64,000 nt of DNA. Source: Serratia nevei (GTDB taxonomy: Bacteria; Pseudomonadota; Gammaproteobacteria; Enterobacterales; Enterobacteriaceae). Numbering within the stretch: position 1 is the first letter of the stretch; every line of letters begins with the position of its first letter. The stretch spans positions 1,488,001 to 1,552,000 of the forward strand of contig NZ_CP149940.1 of the NCBI RefSeq assembly GCF_037948395.1. The letters run 5' to 3'. The translations under genes were made by a program, and so were the position numbers. The notes under the pieces were generated by a model. The model was not told the origin of the DNA, made no database searches, and saw only the letters and a program-made list of their open reading frames with translations. This document shows positions 26,317 through 35,552 of this stretch, in pieces.

Positions 26317-28538
26317 CTGCCGGGAGCCGCGGGCGGTGCCTGTTCTTCGTGCGGCTGCGGCGCGCGGGAGATCTGCATCGCCTGCTGAGGCATGCTGATG
26401 CCGGCCCGATCGAAATGGATTTTCACCAGCCGATCGAGGGCGTATTGCACCACCCACTGTTTCAGCGCCTGCGTACGCACCGTCACGCGGGTGGTGAACG
26501 AGCGGTCGCCCAGCGCCACCACGCCGTTGAAGGCCGGCTCGCCAATCAGGAAATGCTTCACCTGCTCATCCTGCTTCAGCGCCGCGACGGCCTGATGCAG
26601 CACCTCATTGACCCGATCGATATCCTCGTCGCGGCTGACGGTGTAGTTGGCGCGATACACCCCGAACTCACGCGCATAGTTGGCCAGCGTAGTGATCGAG
26701 GAGTACGGCACGATGTGGTAGACGCCGTAGTCGTCGCGCAGGCCAATCGAGCGAATGGTCATGCGCTCCACGGTGCCGGTGATGCCGCTGACGGTGACGT
26801 ATTCGCCGGTGTTCATGCCGTTTTCGAACTGGATGAATACGCCGGTAATCACGTCTTTCACCAGCGTCTGGGCGCCGAAGCTGATAGCCAGCCCCAGCGC
26901 GCCGGCGCCCGCCAGCAGCGGCGCGATGTTCAGCCCCACCTGCGACAGCACGATCATCACGGTAATGGTGCTGATAACGATAGCCAGCACGTTGCGAAAC
27001 AGCGTCAGCAGCGTGCGTTCGCGCGCGCTCGGCCGCACGCCGTTGCTGAGCTCCAACGCCAGGCGGTGCTCGATGATGCTGGCCATCAGCGTCCAGCTGA
27101 AGACGGCGATCAGCAGGATCAGCAGGATATGCACCAGCCCGCCGAGCGTCCGCTGGCCATTTTCGCTGCCTGCCCACTGGTACAGATTAATCAGGTGCCA
27201 GGCGTCAAGCAGGAACAGCGTCACCGCCAGCACCACCATCACCCGCAGTATCTTCAACCCGTTGGGAATATAGGAGTTGATGCGCCGCTCAAGCATCGGA
27301 TAGCGCAGATTGACGTCGGTCGGCAGCGAAATGCGGCGGAAAATCCAGCGGGTCAGCATGCCGGACAGCAGAGCGCCGACGCCGACTACCAGCAGGCTTT
27401 TCACCGTGGCGCTCATCATAAAGCGCAGGCTGTTGCCGATGTCGAACTGGGACAGCACGAACAACACCAGAAAATAGGCGATCGCCAGCAGGTGCCAGAT
27501 ATGCCCCAGGCCGCGCAGGATCACGCTGAAAAACGCCATCGACCGTTCGGCCAGCAGGTTGATCTGTTGCTGTATCGGTTTGCGGTTGTGCAGGATCAGC
27601 CAGATGGCATACAGCGTCAGCGCCAGCATGACCACCAGGTTGACGGCGGCGGCTGCCGGGTAGCTGATCTGCACCGCCACCACCGGCACCACCACCATCA
27701 GGCCGTAGCCGATCAGCCCGCTGAGCCAGGCGAGACGCGTGTTCCAGTAGCGCGCGCTCGGGTCGCTGAAGGGGAAGGGGCGCAGGTAGTCGAAGTTGGG
27801 GGCGAAAATCAGCCGCAGCACCGCCTTGAAGAACTCAATCACCGCGAAGGCGCTGAGAAACAGGGTCTGCAACCGCAGAATGGTGGCGCTGTCGGCGTGG
27901 ACGTGGCGGGCGAACAGGTTGCCCGCCGCCAGCGCCAGCAGCAGCACCAGCAGATCGACGGCGAAAGCGCCGAGAATGGCGGCGGGGCGTTTATACCACG
28001 GGCCACGCTGCAGCCGGGCGTTGTGCCCCCAACTGCCCATGCGCTTGTACAGCGGCGCGATCAGCCGCCGGATCAGGTGGAACAGCGCAAAGGTGACCGC
28101 CACCGTCAGCAGAAAGTAGCCCAGCGCGCGGAAAAAGCCGGCGGGATTGAAAACGCGCTTCGGGCCGGAATCGATCAGCTTTTGCAGCGCGCCGAGCTTC
28201 TGGTTAAAGGTGCCGATGCCTTCCTGCGCCAGCGAGTTCAGGCTGTCGCTCAGCGTCGCCGGCGTTGATTCCACCGGCGTTGCCGGGGCGGTGGCGGGGG
28301 CGTCGCCGGCGGCCTGTTTCAGGTGGTTGATGAGTTCCGCGCGCGCTTTGTCGTCCTGCAGCAGATCGGCCAGCGCGGCGTAGGCGGCTTTCTGCTGATC
28401 GCTTTTGTCGGTGGGCGCGGGCGGTGCGTTTTGCGCCAGGGCCGGTGGTGCGAAGACGTTCAGGGTCAGCAACAGCAGCAGGAAAAGCAGGTGTTCTCGC
28501 AGATGAGAACCTCGTCGGGAGTCTGCGTTTGGCGGCAT
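26313..28538 (-). CDS. ybiO: Mechanosensitive channel YbiO
   Basis: 741 residues, the same length as E. coli YbiO. A signal-like N-terminus (HLLFLLLLLTLNVFA) and a periplasmic domain are followed by about ten membrane helices, then the MscS pore and beta domain: VLSQVGLNIAPLLAGAGALGLAISFGAQTLVKDVITG is the conserved pore-lining helix, followed by GTVERMTIRSIGLRDDYG. It gates under membrane tension to release solutes after osmotic down-shock. The start at 28538 (AGAGGA upstream) gives the E. coli length. Order rlmF - ybiO - glnQ is as in E. coli. Confidence 0.95.
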   Translation of the reverse strand: MPPNADSRRGSHLREHLLFLLLLLTLNVFAPPALAQNAPPAPTDKSDQQKAAYAALADLLQDDKARAELINHLKQAAGDAPATAPATPVESTPATLSDSLNSLAQEGIGTFNQKLGALQKLIDSGPKRVFNPAGFFRALGYFLLTVAVTFALFHLIRRLIAPLYKRMGSWGHNARLQRGPWYKRPAAILGAFAVDLLVLLLALAAGNLFARHVHADSATILRLQTLFLSAFAVIEFFKAVLRLIFAPNFDYLRPFPFSDPSARYWNTRLAWLSGLIGYGLMVVVPVVAVQISYPAAAAVNLVVMLALTLYAIWLILHNRKPIQQQINLLAERSMAFFSVILRGLGHIWHLLAIAYFLVLFVLSQFDIGNSLRFMMSATVKSLLVVGVGALLSGMLTRWIFRRISLPTDVNLRYPMLERRINSYIPNGLKILRVMVVLAVTLFLLDAWHLINLYQWAGSENGQRTLGGLVHILLILLIAVFSWTLMASIIEHRLALELSNGVRPSARERTLLTLFRNVLAIVISTITVMIVLSQVGLNIAPLLAGAGALGLAISFGAQTLVKDVITGVFIQFENGMNTGEYVTVSGITGTVERMTIRSIGLRDDYGVYHIVPYSSITTLANYAREFGVYRANYTVSRDEDIDRVNEVLHQAVAALKQDEQVKHFLIGEPAFNGVVALGDRSFTTRVTVRTQALKQWVVQYALDRLVKIHFDRAGISMPQQAMQISRAPQPHEEQAPPAAPGS

Positions 28539-28653
28539 TGTTCCTCTCTTTGGCGTTCTGTGATCGGCGGATGTAAAAGCAATACGATGAAAAACAATCA
28601 ATATAGTAGGAAAGATGGCGCGCTGGGGCGTGGGAGAGCGTGCGGAATGAAAG

Positions 28654-28678
28654 CGGCGGGCGCGTGGCGCGCCCGCCG
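28654..28678 (-). terminator. Hairpin downstream of glnQ
   Basis: CGGCGGGCGCG, loop of 3, CGCGCCCGCCG: an 11-bp GC stem 14 bp past the glnQ stop, with GCTTTCATT after it on the minus strand. Confidence 0.65.
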
Positions 28679-28692
28679 TTAAACCGCCGGGA

Positions 28693-29415
28693 TCAGGACA
28701 CGTGCTGCAGGAACTCCTGCAGACGCGGGCTTGGCGGATGGTTGATCAGATCGTGCGGGTTGCCGTCTTCGGCAATCCGGCCCTTATCGATAAAGATCAG
28801 GCGCGACGCCACTTTTTCGGCAAAGCCGACTTCGTGGGTGACGATGACCATCGTCATGCCTTCCTCGGCCAGATCCTGCATTACCTTCAGCACTTCATGG
28901 CGCAGCTCCGGATCGAGCGCGGAGGTCGGCTCGTCGAACAGCATCATTTTCGGCTTCACCGCCAGCGCGCGCGCAATGGCCACGCGTTGCTGCTGGCCGC
29001 CCGACAGTTCGGACGGGTAGTGGTGGGCACGCTCCGCCAGACCGACCTTGGCCAGCAGCTCGCGCGCCAGCTTTTCCGCATCGGACTTCTTCGCGCCGCG
29101 CACGCGGATCGGGCCGAAGGCGACGTTTTCCAGCGCCGTCAGGTGCGGGAACAGGTAGAACTGCTGGAACACCATGCCGGCTTCCTGGCGGATCAACCGA
29201 TCGTCAACTTTCGGATCGTTGGCTTTCAGGCCGTCGACGATCAGATCGCCGCTGGTGACTTCTTCCAACTTGTTGATGCAGCGCAGCAGGGTGGATTTAC
29301 CGGAGCCCGACGGCCCGATGATCACCACCACTTCGCCTTTGTCGATCTTCAAATCGATGTTGTGCAGCACCTGGGTTTGGCCAAAATGCTTGGAGACGTT
29401 TTTAAATTCAATCAC
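28693..29415 (-). CDS. glnQ: Glutamine ABC transporter ATP-binding protein
   Basis: 240 residues, the standard length. Walker [10 protein letters not shown] at 34-42, signature LSGGQ at 137-141, Walker B MMLFDEP at about 157-163, followed by D-loop SALD and the switch His ([11 protein letters not shown]). It powers high-affinity glutamine import with GlnP and periplasmic GlnH. The gene overlaps glnP by 4 bp (stop/start), last of the glnHPQ operon. Confidence 0.97.
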   Translation of the reverse strand: MIEFKNVSKHFGQTQVLHNIDLKIDKGEVVVIIGPSGSGKSTLLRCINKLEEVTSGDLIVDGLKANDPKVDDRLIRQEAGMVFQQFYLFPHLTALENVAFGPIRVRGAKKSDAEKLARELLAKVGLAERAHHYPSELSGGQQQRVAIARALAVKPKMMLFDEPTSALDPELRHEVLKVMQDLAEEGMTMVIVTHEVGFAEKVASRLIFIDKGRIAEDGNPHDLINHPPSPRLQEFLQHVS

Positions 29416-30071
29416 AGGATTTTCATCCTTCTTTCCAGACGACGCAGCACGAAGCTCAGCACCAGGGTAATAATCAGATAGATAACCGCCACGGCGCTCC
29501 AGATTTCCAGCGCGCGGAAGTTACCGGCAATAATTTCCTGACCCTGACGGGTCAGCTCCGCCACGCCGATCACGATGAACAGCGAGGTGTCTTTGATGCT
29601 GATGATCCACTGGTTGCCCAGCGGCGGCAGCATGCGGCGCAGCGCCAGCGGCATAATGACGTAGCGGATGGTTTCGCGGCGCGACAGGCCGAGCGCCAGG
29701 CCGGCCTCGCGGAAACCGTTATGAATCGACAGCACCGCGCCGCGGGTGATTTCCGCGATGTAGGCGCCGGAGTTGATCATGATGGTCACCACCGCCGCGG
29801 TGAACGGATCGATGCGCAAGTCGCTAAATGCCATCGGCAGGGCGAAGTAGATGAACATCACCTGTACCACGATCGGCGTGCCGCGAATTACTTCGATAAA
29901 CACCAACGCGATGTGGTTGGCGATCCAACCGCCGTAGGTGCGGGCAAAGCCGGCGACGAGGCCGATGATCAGGCCGCCAATCAGACCGAGGACCGAAATC
30001 CACAGGGTCATTTTGGCGCCCTCTAACAAGATAGGAATGGCGGGCCAGATGGCGCTCCAGTCGAACTGCAT
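29412..30071 (-). CDS. glnP: Glutamine ABC transporter permease
   Basis: 219 residues, equal to E. coli GlnP, with five membrane helices and the EAA loop ([35 protein letters not shown]) that contacts GlnQ. The ATG at 30071 (MQFDWSAIW) agrees with E. coli; longer in-frame starts fall inside the intergenic hairpin region. It forms the inner-membrane channel for glutamine. It overlaps glnQ and is separated from glnH by a 103-bp gap with a strong hairpin. Confidence 0.97.
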   Translation of the reverse strand: MQFDWSAIWPAIPILLEGAKMTLWISVLGLIGGLIIGLVAGFARTYGGWIANHIALVFIEVIRGTPIVVQVMFIYFALPMAFSDLRIDPFTAAVVTIMINSGAYIAEITRGAVLSIHNGFREAGLALGLSRRETIRYVIMPLALRRMLPPLGNQWIISIKDTSLFIVIGVAELTRQGQEIIAGNFRALEIWSAVAVIYLIITLVLSFVLRRLERRMKIL

Positions 30072-30115
30072 GATATTTCTCCCGGTGATCCCAAACGTGG
30101 GTATCAGATACAACG

Positions 30116-30147
30116 AAGCGCAGGGGGTTAAGCGACCCCCTGTGCTT
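30116..30147 (-). terminator. Intra-operon hairpin between glnH and glnP
   Basis: Arms AAGCGCAGGGGGT and ACCCCCTGTGCTT make a 13-bp stem (one G-U pair) with a 6-base loop. No T-run follows, so it is likely an RNA-stabilising or attenuating structure that leaves more glnH than glnPQ message, as is usual for binding-protein genes. Confidence 0.6.
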
Positions 30148-30174
30148 AAGTTAATAGCTTGCCAAATTCACAGC

Positions 30175-30945
<771 letters not shown>

Positions 30946-30976
30946 TTACCCATTTTTTATATTGCAGTTGGTGCCA

Positions 30977-30992
30977 TGAAAAAATCGTGCCA
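30977..30992 (-). promoter_or_regulatory. Sigma-54-like promoter of glnHPQ
   Basis: On the minus strand TGGCACGATTTTTTCA matches the -24 element exactly (TGGCACG). The -12 element has TC where the consensus has GC, a weak form that depends on a strong activator. It lies about 60 bp upstream of glnH, facing it. Confidence 0.7.
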
Positions 30993-31064
30993 TGTTTTCA
31001 ACTACTATAAAAACAAAGAGTTAGTGCGTGATGTTGTGCCGGAAAGGCGAATTGTTATGGTTGT

Positions 31065-31092
31065 GCACCAAGGTGAGGCACCAAAATGGTGC
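31065..31092 (-). promoter_or_regulatory. NtrC (GlnG) enhancer sites upstream of glnH
   Basis: GCACCA-AAA-TGGTGC at 31078-31092 is a perfect NtrC dyad. It overlaps a weaker site (GCACCA-N3-TGAGGC) at 31065-31079; a further TTGGTGCAC half-site lies at 31105. They are about 90 bp upstream of the -24/-12 element, the usual enhancer distance. The rest of the roughly 340-bp gap between glnH and ybiI is AT-rich without another clear feature. Confidence 0.8.
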
Positions 31093-31256
31093 GTAAGAAT
31101 TATCTTGGTGCACGGGGCTATCATTAACCAAATTTTGGCTGTGAAACAACCGTTCTTTAACGTTTTTGCTTCAATATTGATAACTAACTCTAACTTTCAT
31201 GATGCACTGACGGTGCAAGCGGGGCCGCGAGGGTGCAAAAGGGGGAGCAGATAATG

Positions 31257-31523
31257 CTAGCGCAACTGGCTGTCTTTGCTGCCGCGCCGATTGTACAGGC
31301 TGGCGGCCGCGTGTTTTTTGTCTTGTTCGGTCTGGCAGGCGAGGCAAAAACGCACGCCCGTTAACGCCTTGCGTCGCGCCTCGGGGATCGCCTCTCCGCA
31401 TTCCTGGCAATAGCGTTCGCTCTCGCCGTGCCCGAGCGCTTCACGCGCGCGCTGCACCGCATCGTCGACGGTGGAATCAATCTGATCTTGTACGGCGCCG
31501 TCCGCCGCCCAGCCGCTGGCCAT
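31257..31523 (-). CDS. ybiI: DksA/TraR-type zinc-finger protein YbiI
   Basis: 88 residues, the same length as E. coli YbiI, with the C4 zinc finger CQECGEAIPEARRKALTGVRFCLAC and the identical end YNRRGSKDSQLR. It lacks the coiled-coil tip of DksA, so an effect on RNA polymerase is uncertain. Two adjacent ATGs exist; the one at 31523 has AGGAGGT at ideal spacing and gives the E. coli length. Confidence 0.95.
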   Translation of the reverse strand: MASGWAADGAVQDQIDSTVDDAVQRAREALGHGESERYCQECGEAIPEARRKALTGVRFCLACQTEQDKKHAAASLYNRRGSKDSQLR

Positions 31524-31599
31524 CATTACCTCCTGACAAGGGAACCTTACCGTTTAATATGGGCCGTTTTTTGTACAATGCAACGGTCGCGCAAAAGAA

Positions 31600-31626
31600 A
31601 ACAGGCCGGGCAAAGCCCAGCCTGTT
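31600..31626 (-). terminator. dps terminator
   Basis: On the minus strand AACAGGC...GCCTGTT with an inner GGGC/GCCC stem, then TTTTCTTTT. It lies about 40 bp past the dps stop. Confidence 0.88.
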
Positions 31627-31663
31627 CTGCCCGGAACGACGGGCGCTCTGCAACGCTTTCGCG

Positions 31664-32167
31664 TTATTCGATATTGGATTCGATAAACCACAGGAACTTG
31701 TCCAGATCGCGCGAGGCGGCGGTGAACATGTCGGCGGTGTCTTCGTCTTCCACTTCGGTAATCGCCTTGCGGATGTCATTCGCTACCGCGCCGTAGCGAT
31801 CGGCCAGCGCCTTCAGGTGCTCCTGCACGCTGTGGATATTGGTCGGATAGCTTTTCAGCGGTGTGCGATCGTTGACCACCTGTACGGTGCCCAGTGCGAC
31901 GCCGCCCAACTGCACCACGCGCTCGGCGAAGGTGTCCTGATGCTCGATGATGGCGGTGCGGAAGCCGTCCAGCATTTCATGGACCGCGATGAAGTTCGCG
32001 CCGCGCATGTTCCAGTGCGCCTGTTTGGTGATCAGCGAAAGATCGATAAATTGCACGACCTGATGGTTCAGCGCCTTGATGGCGGCTAGTTTGACTTTTT
32101 CGTCCAGATCGTTACGGGTATACAGCAGATCAGAAGATTTCGTTTTCACCAGTTTAGCGGTACTCAT
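31664..32167 (-). CDS. dps: DNA starvation/stationary phase protection protein Dps
   Basis: 167 residues, same as E. coli. The ferroxidase residues are all present: H51, H63, D67, D78 and E82. The Lys-rich N-terminus ([15 protein letters not shown]) can bind DNA. The 12-mer stores iron by oxidising it with H2O2 and condenses the nucleoid. An OxyR-like site lies upstream; stationary-phase control by sigma-S and IHF is known for E. coli but not read here. Confidence 0.97.
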   Translation of the reverse strand: MSTAKLVKTKSSDLLYTRNDLDEKVKLAAIKALNHQVVQFIDLSLITKQAHWNMRGANFIAVHEMLDGFRTAIIEHQDTFAERVVQLGGVALGTVQVVNDRTPLKSYPTNIHSVQEHLKALADRYGAVANDIRKAITEVEDEDTADMFTAASRDLDKFLWFIESNIE

Positions 32168-32243
32168 ATCAGATATCCTCTTGATTAGTCGTTGTCCTAT
32201 TTCGTTACGGGATCAATTATAGCAGGGGTATTTATTTTTGCCG

Positions 32244-32280
32244 TACGAAAATGGCTATTGCACAAATAGGATTAGCCTAA
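32244..32280. promoter_or_regulatory. OxyR-like tetrad site upstream of dps
   Basis: On the plus strand TACG-N7-CTAT-N7-ATAG-N7-CTAA fits the OxyR pattern of four tetranucleotides spaced by seven bases. The two central elements are perfect. It lies about 80-110 bp upstream of the dps start. Apart from this site the 367-bp gap between dps and the P-loop gene is AT-rich and holds no gene I can see. Confidence 0.7.
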
Positions 32281-32534
32281 TGGCAATATTTTAATGTGGC
32301 TTTTGTTTTTGATTAATGAAATTGATTTTTATTGGTTTTTTTATTTTTTGTTGCAGATTTATTATTTACCGCAGTGACGGTTTATCCCTGTTATTTTATT
32401 TTCATTGAGCATGCCGGCCTCAGAAGAATATCCACTTTGTTATCGCGGTGTTAATTTTAAGCCTATTCAGATTGATAGCCGTAATTGATGCAGTTACAGT
32501 AGGGAGATTATCCCCTCTCTATGAGTGGCGAGTG

Positions 32535-33080
32535 ATGAAAATTAACGTCGTCGGCACCAGCGGCAGCGGTAAAAGCACCCTGGCGCGTCAACTGGCAGAA
32601 CGGCTTGACGTGCCCTATATCGAGATGGACAGGCTCTATTGGCGGCCCGAGTGGCAGGGAACGCCCGATGATGCATTCCTGGCGCGGCTTGAGCAGACGC
32701 TGGCCGAAGCGGGCGAAGGCTGGGTGCTGGACGGCAACTACAGCCGCACGCAGCCGATCAAGTGGCGCGAGGTCGACTATATCCTGTGGCTGGACTACGG
32801 TTTTGGGCGCACGCTGTGGCAAGCCGTGCGCCGCGCGTGCCGACGCGCGGCCAGCAAACGTGAGCTGTGGCCGGGCACCGGCAACCGGGAAAGTTTTCGC
32901 CGTTCTTTCTTCAGCCGCGAGTCGATCGTACTTTGGACGATCCGCACCTACGCCAAAAATCGGCGAAAATACTTGGCGGAAATGGCCGGCGCCGGGCGCT
33001 GCTTCATACGCTTGCGCTCTCCCCGCCAGGCCGCCGATTTTTTACGGGCGTTGCCGCAGGGTCACAGCAGCAGGCGGTGA
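32535..33080 (+). CDS. P-loop NTPase (adenylate kinase/FlaR-like)
   Basis: 181 residues. A Walker A motif GTSGSGKST at 7-15 and an NMP-kinase-like core (YIEMDRLYWRPEW, WVLDGNYSR, DYILWLDYGFGRTLW) mark it as the topology-modulation/AAA-type small kinase family. The substrate of this family is not established. ATG 32535 is chosen because the Walker A then lies at the standard distance from the start; upstream frame-open sequence is not family-like. Its end overlaps the convergent YhcH-type gene by 19 bp. Confidence 0.85.
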   Translation: MKINVVGTSGSGKSTLARQLAERLDVPYIEMDRLYWRPEWQGTPDDAFLARLEQTLAEAGEGWVLDGNYSRTQPIKWREVDYILWLDYGFGRTLWQAVRRACRRAASKRELWPGTGNRESFRRSFFSRESIVLWTIRTYAKNRRKYLAEMAGAGRCFIRLRSPRQAADFLRALPQGHSSRR

Positions 33081-33529
33081 TGGATCCTCACCACTGCTTT
33101 CTTGATGTGCTGCGGCCGCTGCCACAGGCAGCCGGTTTTGTGCGGCTCCATTTGGAAAAAGATCGCGAACATGCCGTGCGTCATGTGCAGCGTTTGCGGA
33201 TGGCGTTTGATGTCCAGCAGCAGAAGGTCGCTATTTTCTGCGTGGGGCTGTTCGCGATGCCCGTCGCCCGCCAGACCGTATTCGATGCGCTCTTCACCGC
33301 TGATCAGCAGATGGAGCGCGATGTACTCCTGATGCATCTCGGCGCGCTTCTGCGCCGCCGGCGTAGTGGTCAGCGTCATGACATCCATAAAGATGTTATC
33401 GCCGTCGATCGGGTGATGGCCCGGGGCCAGTTCGGGCAGGTCGCATCGACGCAACTCGGTCAGGGTTGAAACCAGCGCCGGCGCGAGTCCGCGGCCGAAG
33501 CGTGGGTTGAACAGGCTGTTGTGAATCAC
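33062..33529 (-). CDS. YhcH/YjgK/YiaL family protein
   Basis: 155 residues, a single DUF386 cupin-like beta-barrel: GDNIFMDVMTLTTTPAAQKRAEMHQEYIALHLLISGEERIEY and AIFFQMEPHKTGC are the family's conserved segments, including candidate metal ligands H and E. E. coli relatives are tied to sialic-acid or sugar-acid metabolism and biofilm (TabA). No sugar gene is adjacent here. It overlaps tail-to-tail with the P-loop gene and lies between dps and rhtA, where E. coli has nothing. Confidence 0.9.
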   Translation of the reverse strand: MIHNSLFNPRFGRGLAPALVSTLTELRRCDLPELAPGHHPIDGDNIFMDVMTLTTTPAAQKRAEMHQEYIALHLLISGEERIEYGLAGDGHREQPHAENSDLLLLDIKRHPQTLHMTHGMFAIFFQMEPHKTGCLWQRPQHIKKAVVRIHHRLLL

Positions 33530-33614
33530 TGTTATTCTCCATGTGAGCGAAAGTCCAAAGTGCCTGCGGTACAGGCTAAGGGGAAGTATGCCGACTTGTC
33601 ACGAGGAAAACAGT

Positions 33615-33656
33615 TAACCCGCCTGCATTCCGGCGTTGCGGTCGGCAGGCGGGTTA
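33615..33656 (-). terminator. rhtA terminator candidate
   Basis: TAACCCGCCTGC and GCAGGCGGGTTA form a 12-bp perfect stem with an 18-base loop directly after the rhtA stop; the T-run beyond it is weak (AACTGTTTTCC). Confidence 0.65.
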
Positions 33657-33660
33657 GCGA

Positions 33661-34548
33661 TTAGGAAAGGCTTTCGAGGCGCGGTTTAGGGCGGATGGTC
33701 AGGGCGGAGCCCATGGAGGCGGCGATGATGGCCGCCAGCGCCAGCCATTGCACGCCGCTCAGGTGTTCGCCGAGGAACAGCATGCCGGATAGCGCCGCCA
33801 TTGCCGGTTCCAGGCTCATTAAGGTGCCGAAGGTGCGCGCCGGGATTTTGGGCAGCGCGATGATCTCCAGTGAATAAGGCAGCGCGGTGGAGAGGATCGC
33901 CACCGCCAGCGCCACCGGCAGAATATCGAGGTTGAACAGCACGCTGCCGGTTTGCCAGGCGCCGATCGGGCAGAACACCAGCGCGGCGATCAGCGAACCG
34001 AGCGCCACCGTGCCGGGGCCGTGATCGCCGCCGGCCTTCTGGCCGAAGATGATATAGACCGCCCAGCAGGCGCCGGCGCCGAGCGCGCAGGCGGCACCGA
34101 ACGGATCGATCCCCCCCACGCCGTGGCCGAGCGGCAGCAGGAACCACAGCCCGGCGATCGCCAATGCCACCCAGAGGAAGTCGATCGGCCGCCGCGAGGA
34201 GAACATGGCCACCGCCAGCGGGCCGGTAAACTCCAGCGCCACGGCGATGCCGAGCGGCACGGTGCGCAGCGACAGGTAAAACAGGTAGTTCATCGCGCCG
34301 AGCGACAGGCCGTAAATCAGCAGCGGCAAGCGGCTGCCGGCGGCGAGGCGCATGCGCCACGGGCGGAAGATGATGAACAAAATCAGGGTGCCGATGAAAA
34401 GGCGCAGCGTGGTGATGCCTTCCGCGCCCACGATCGGGAACAGACTTTTGGCCAACGAGGCACCGCTCTGGATAGACACCATGGCGATGATTAACAGACA
34501 GATAGGCAGCAGCGCGGAGGGCGCTCTGCCGGAAGTAGGTAACGACAT
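33661..34548 (-). CDS. rhtA: Threonine/homoserine exporter RhtA
   Basis: 295 residues, the E. coli length, two EamA repeats with ten helices. Blocks such as SIQSGASLAKSLFPIVGA, GMNYLFYLSLRTVPLGIAVALEFTGPLAVAMFSSRRP-type sequence and AILSTALPYSLEIIAL match E. coli RhtA. It exports threonine and homoserine, driven by protons. The ATG at 34548 matches the family start; an earlier in-frame ATG at 34656 lies in the divergent promoter region. The gene is divergent from ompX, as in E. coli. Confidence 0.95.
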   Translation of the reverse strand: MSLPTSGRAPSALLPICLLIIAMVSIQSGASLAKSLFPIVGAEGITTLRLFIGTLILFIIFRPWRMRLAAGSRLPLLIYGLSLGAMNYLFYLSLRTVPLGIAVALEFTGPLAVAMFSSRRPIDFLWVALAIAGLWFLLPLGHGVGGIDPFGAACALGAGACWAVYIIFGQKAGGDHGPGTVALGSLIAALVFCPIGAWQTGSVLFNLDILPVALAVAILSTALPYSLEIIALPKIPARTFGTLMSLEPAMAALSGMLFLGEHLSGVQWLALAAIIAASMGSALTIRPKPRLESLS

Positions 34549-34947
34549 CCTTAACGGGCCTTTTATGCGCCGTTCCTCAGCCTTGAGAAAACGGTCGAAA
34601 CGGGGATGCGAGCAGTGTAAATGAAATGCGAAAATCTGTCTGAGAAAAGCGCGCATCGCGGTGAAATCCGCCGATCCTCGGATGAGATGTGGCGGATTTG
34701 GTCAAAAAGTGCGCTTTTTCTTAAGAATTATCTGGATATTAAATAGGTGATTTTTGTCACAGAAAGCCGTAGAATACGGCCGAAAATAGAGCGAAAAGAA
34801 GAAGATACACTGTTCTTGAAATCTTCTGTTACACGATATAAAGCATTAGACACTCATTTCAAGGCAGAGTTTCACGCTAATTTTTGTTATATTTTCAAAG
34901 CATGAACAAATGGATGTACTTAATAATAAAACGCGTTTGAGGTGGTT
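34549..34947. other. rhtA-ompX intergenic region
   Basis: 399 bp of AT-rich sequence between divergent rhtA and ompX. It should contain both promoters and the long 5' leader typical of ompX, but I could not assign a well-spaced -35/-10 pair or a regulatory box. No small RNA or open reading frame of interest was recognised. Confidence 0.5.
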
Positions 34948-35466
34948 ATGAAAAAAATTGCATGTCTTTCCGCAGTAGCAGCTTGCGTATTAGCAGTTAG
35001 CGCAGGTACCGCATTCGCTGGTCAGAGCACCGTATCCGCTGGCTATGCGCAGGGTGATTTCCAAGGCGTTGCTAACAAGGCCGACGGTTTCAACCTGAAA
35101 TACCGTTACGAGTTCGACAACAACCCACTGGGCGTAATCGGTTCCTTTACCCACCTGGAAAAGGACGGTTCTCAGGACGGTTTCTACAACAAAGCTCAGT
35201 ACAACTCTATCTCTGCCGGTCCAGCATACCGCATCAATGACTGGGCGAGCATCTACGGTCTGGTTGGCCTGGGTTACGGTAAATTCACTACCAACGCTCA
35301 GAACGGTACTTCTCGTCACGACACCGCTGACTACGGCTTCACCTACGGTGCCGGTCTGCAGTTCAACCCAATCGAGAACGTTGCCCTGGATGTCGGTTAC
35401 GAGCAGAACCGCATTCGTAGCGTTGACGTTGGCACCTGGAACGTTGGCGTAGGCTACCGCTTCTAA
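34948..35466 (+). CDS. ompX: Outer membrane protein OmpX
   Basis: 172 residues, one longer than E. coli OmpX. Signal peptide KKIACLSAVAACVLAVSAG... ends before GQSTVSAGYAQ, then an eight-stranded beta-barrel with alternating aromatic strands and the C-terminal GVGYRF end signal for BAM-dependent insertion. OmpX affects adhesion, invasion and complement resistance. ATG 34948 follows GAGGTGG; a GTG two codons earlier is part of that ribosome site. Codon use is strongly biased to preferred codons (AAC, GGT, CTG), as for highly expressed genes. A strong terminator follows. Confidence 0.97.
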   Translation: MKKIACLSAVAACVLAVSAGTAFAGQSTVSAGYAQGDFQGVANKADGFNLKYRYEFDNNPLGVIGSFTHLEKDGSQDGFYNKAQYNSISAGPAYRINDWASIYGLVGLGYGKFTTNAQNGTSRHDTADYGFTYGAGLQFNPIENVALDVGYEQNRIRSVDVGTWNVGVGYRF

Positions 35467-35517
35467 GTGTGTTCGTGCCTGCGGGCATGAACCTGCGGCA
35501 GATTTTGCCGCACCGAT

Positions 35518-35547
35518 AAAAAATCCGCCTCCGGGCGGATTTTTTTT
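35518..35547 (+). terminator. ompX terminator
   Basis: AAAAATCCGCC, loop TCCG, GGCGGATTTTTTTT: a classic intrinsic terminator; the A-run also lets it work for the converging nitrilase gene. A second hairpin (TGCGGCA-N5-TGCCGCA) lies just upstream. Confidence 0.93.
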
Positions 35548-35552
35548 ATCTG

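Noticed and set aside
26205..28268. A 687-residue open frame on the plus strand across ybiO
   Set aside because: Low-complexity His/Gln/Arg-rich antisense translation of ybiO without any domain pattern.
22621..28538. A phage or integrative element around the PAS-MCP and TetR genes
   Set aside because: No integrase, att-like repeats or tRNA seen, and flanking rlmF and ybiO keep the E. coli order.
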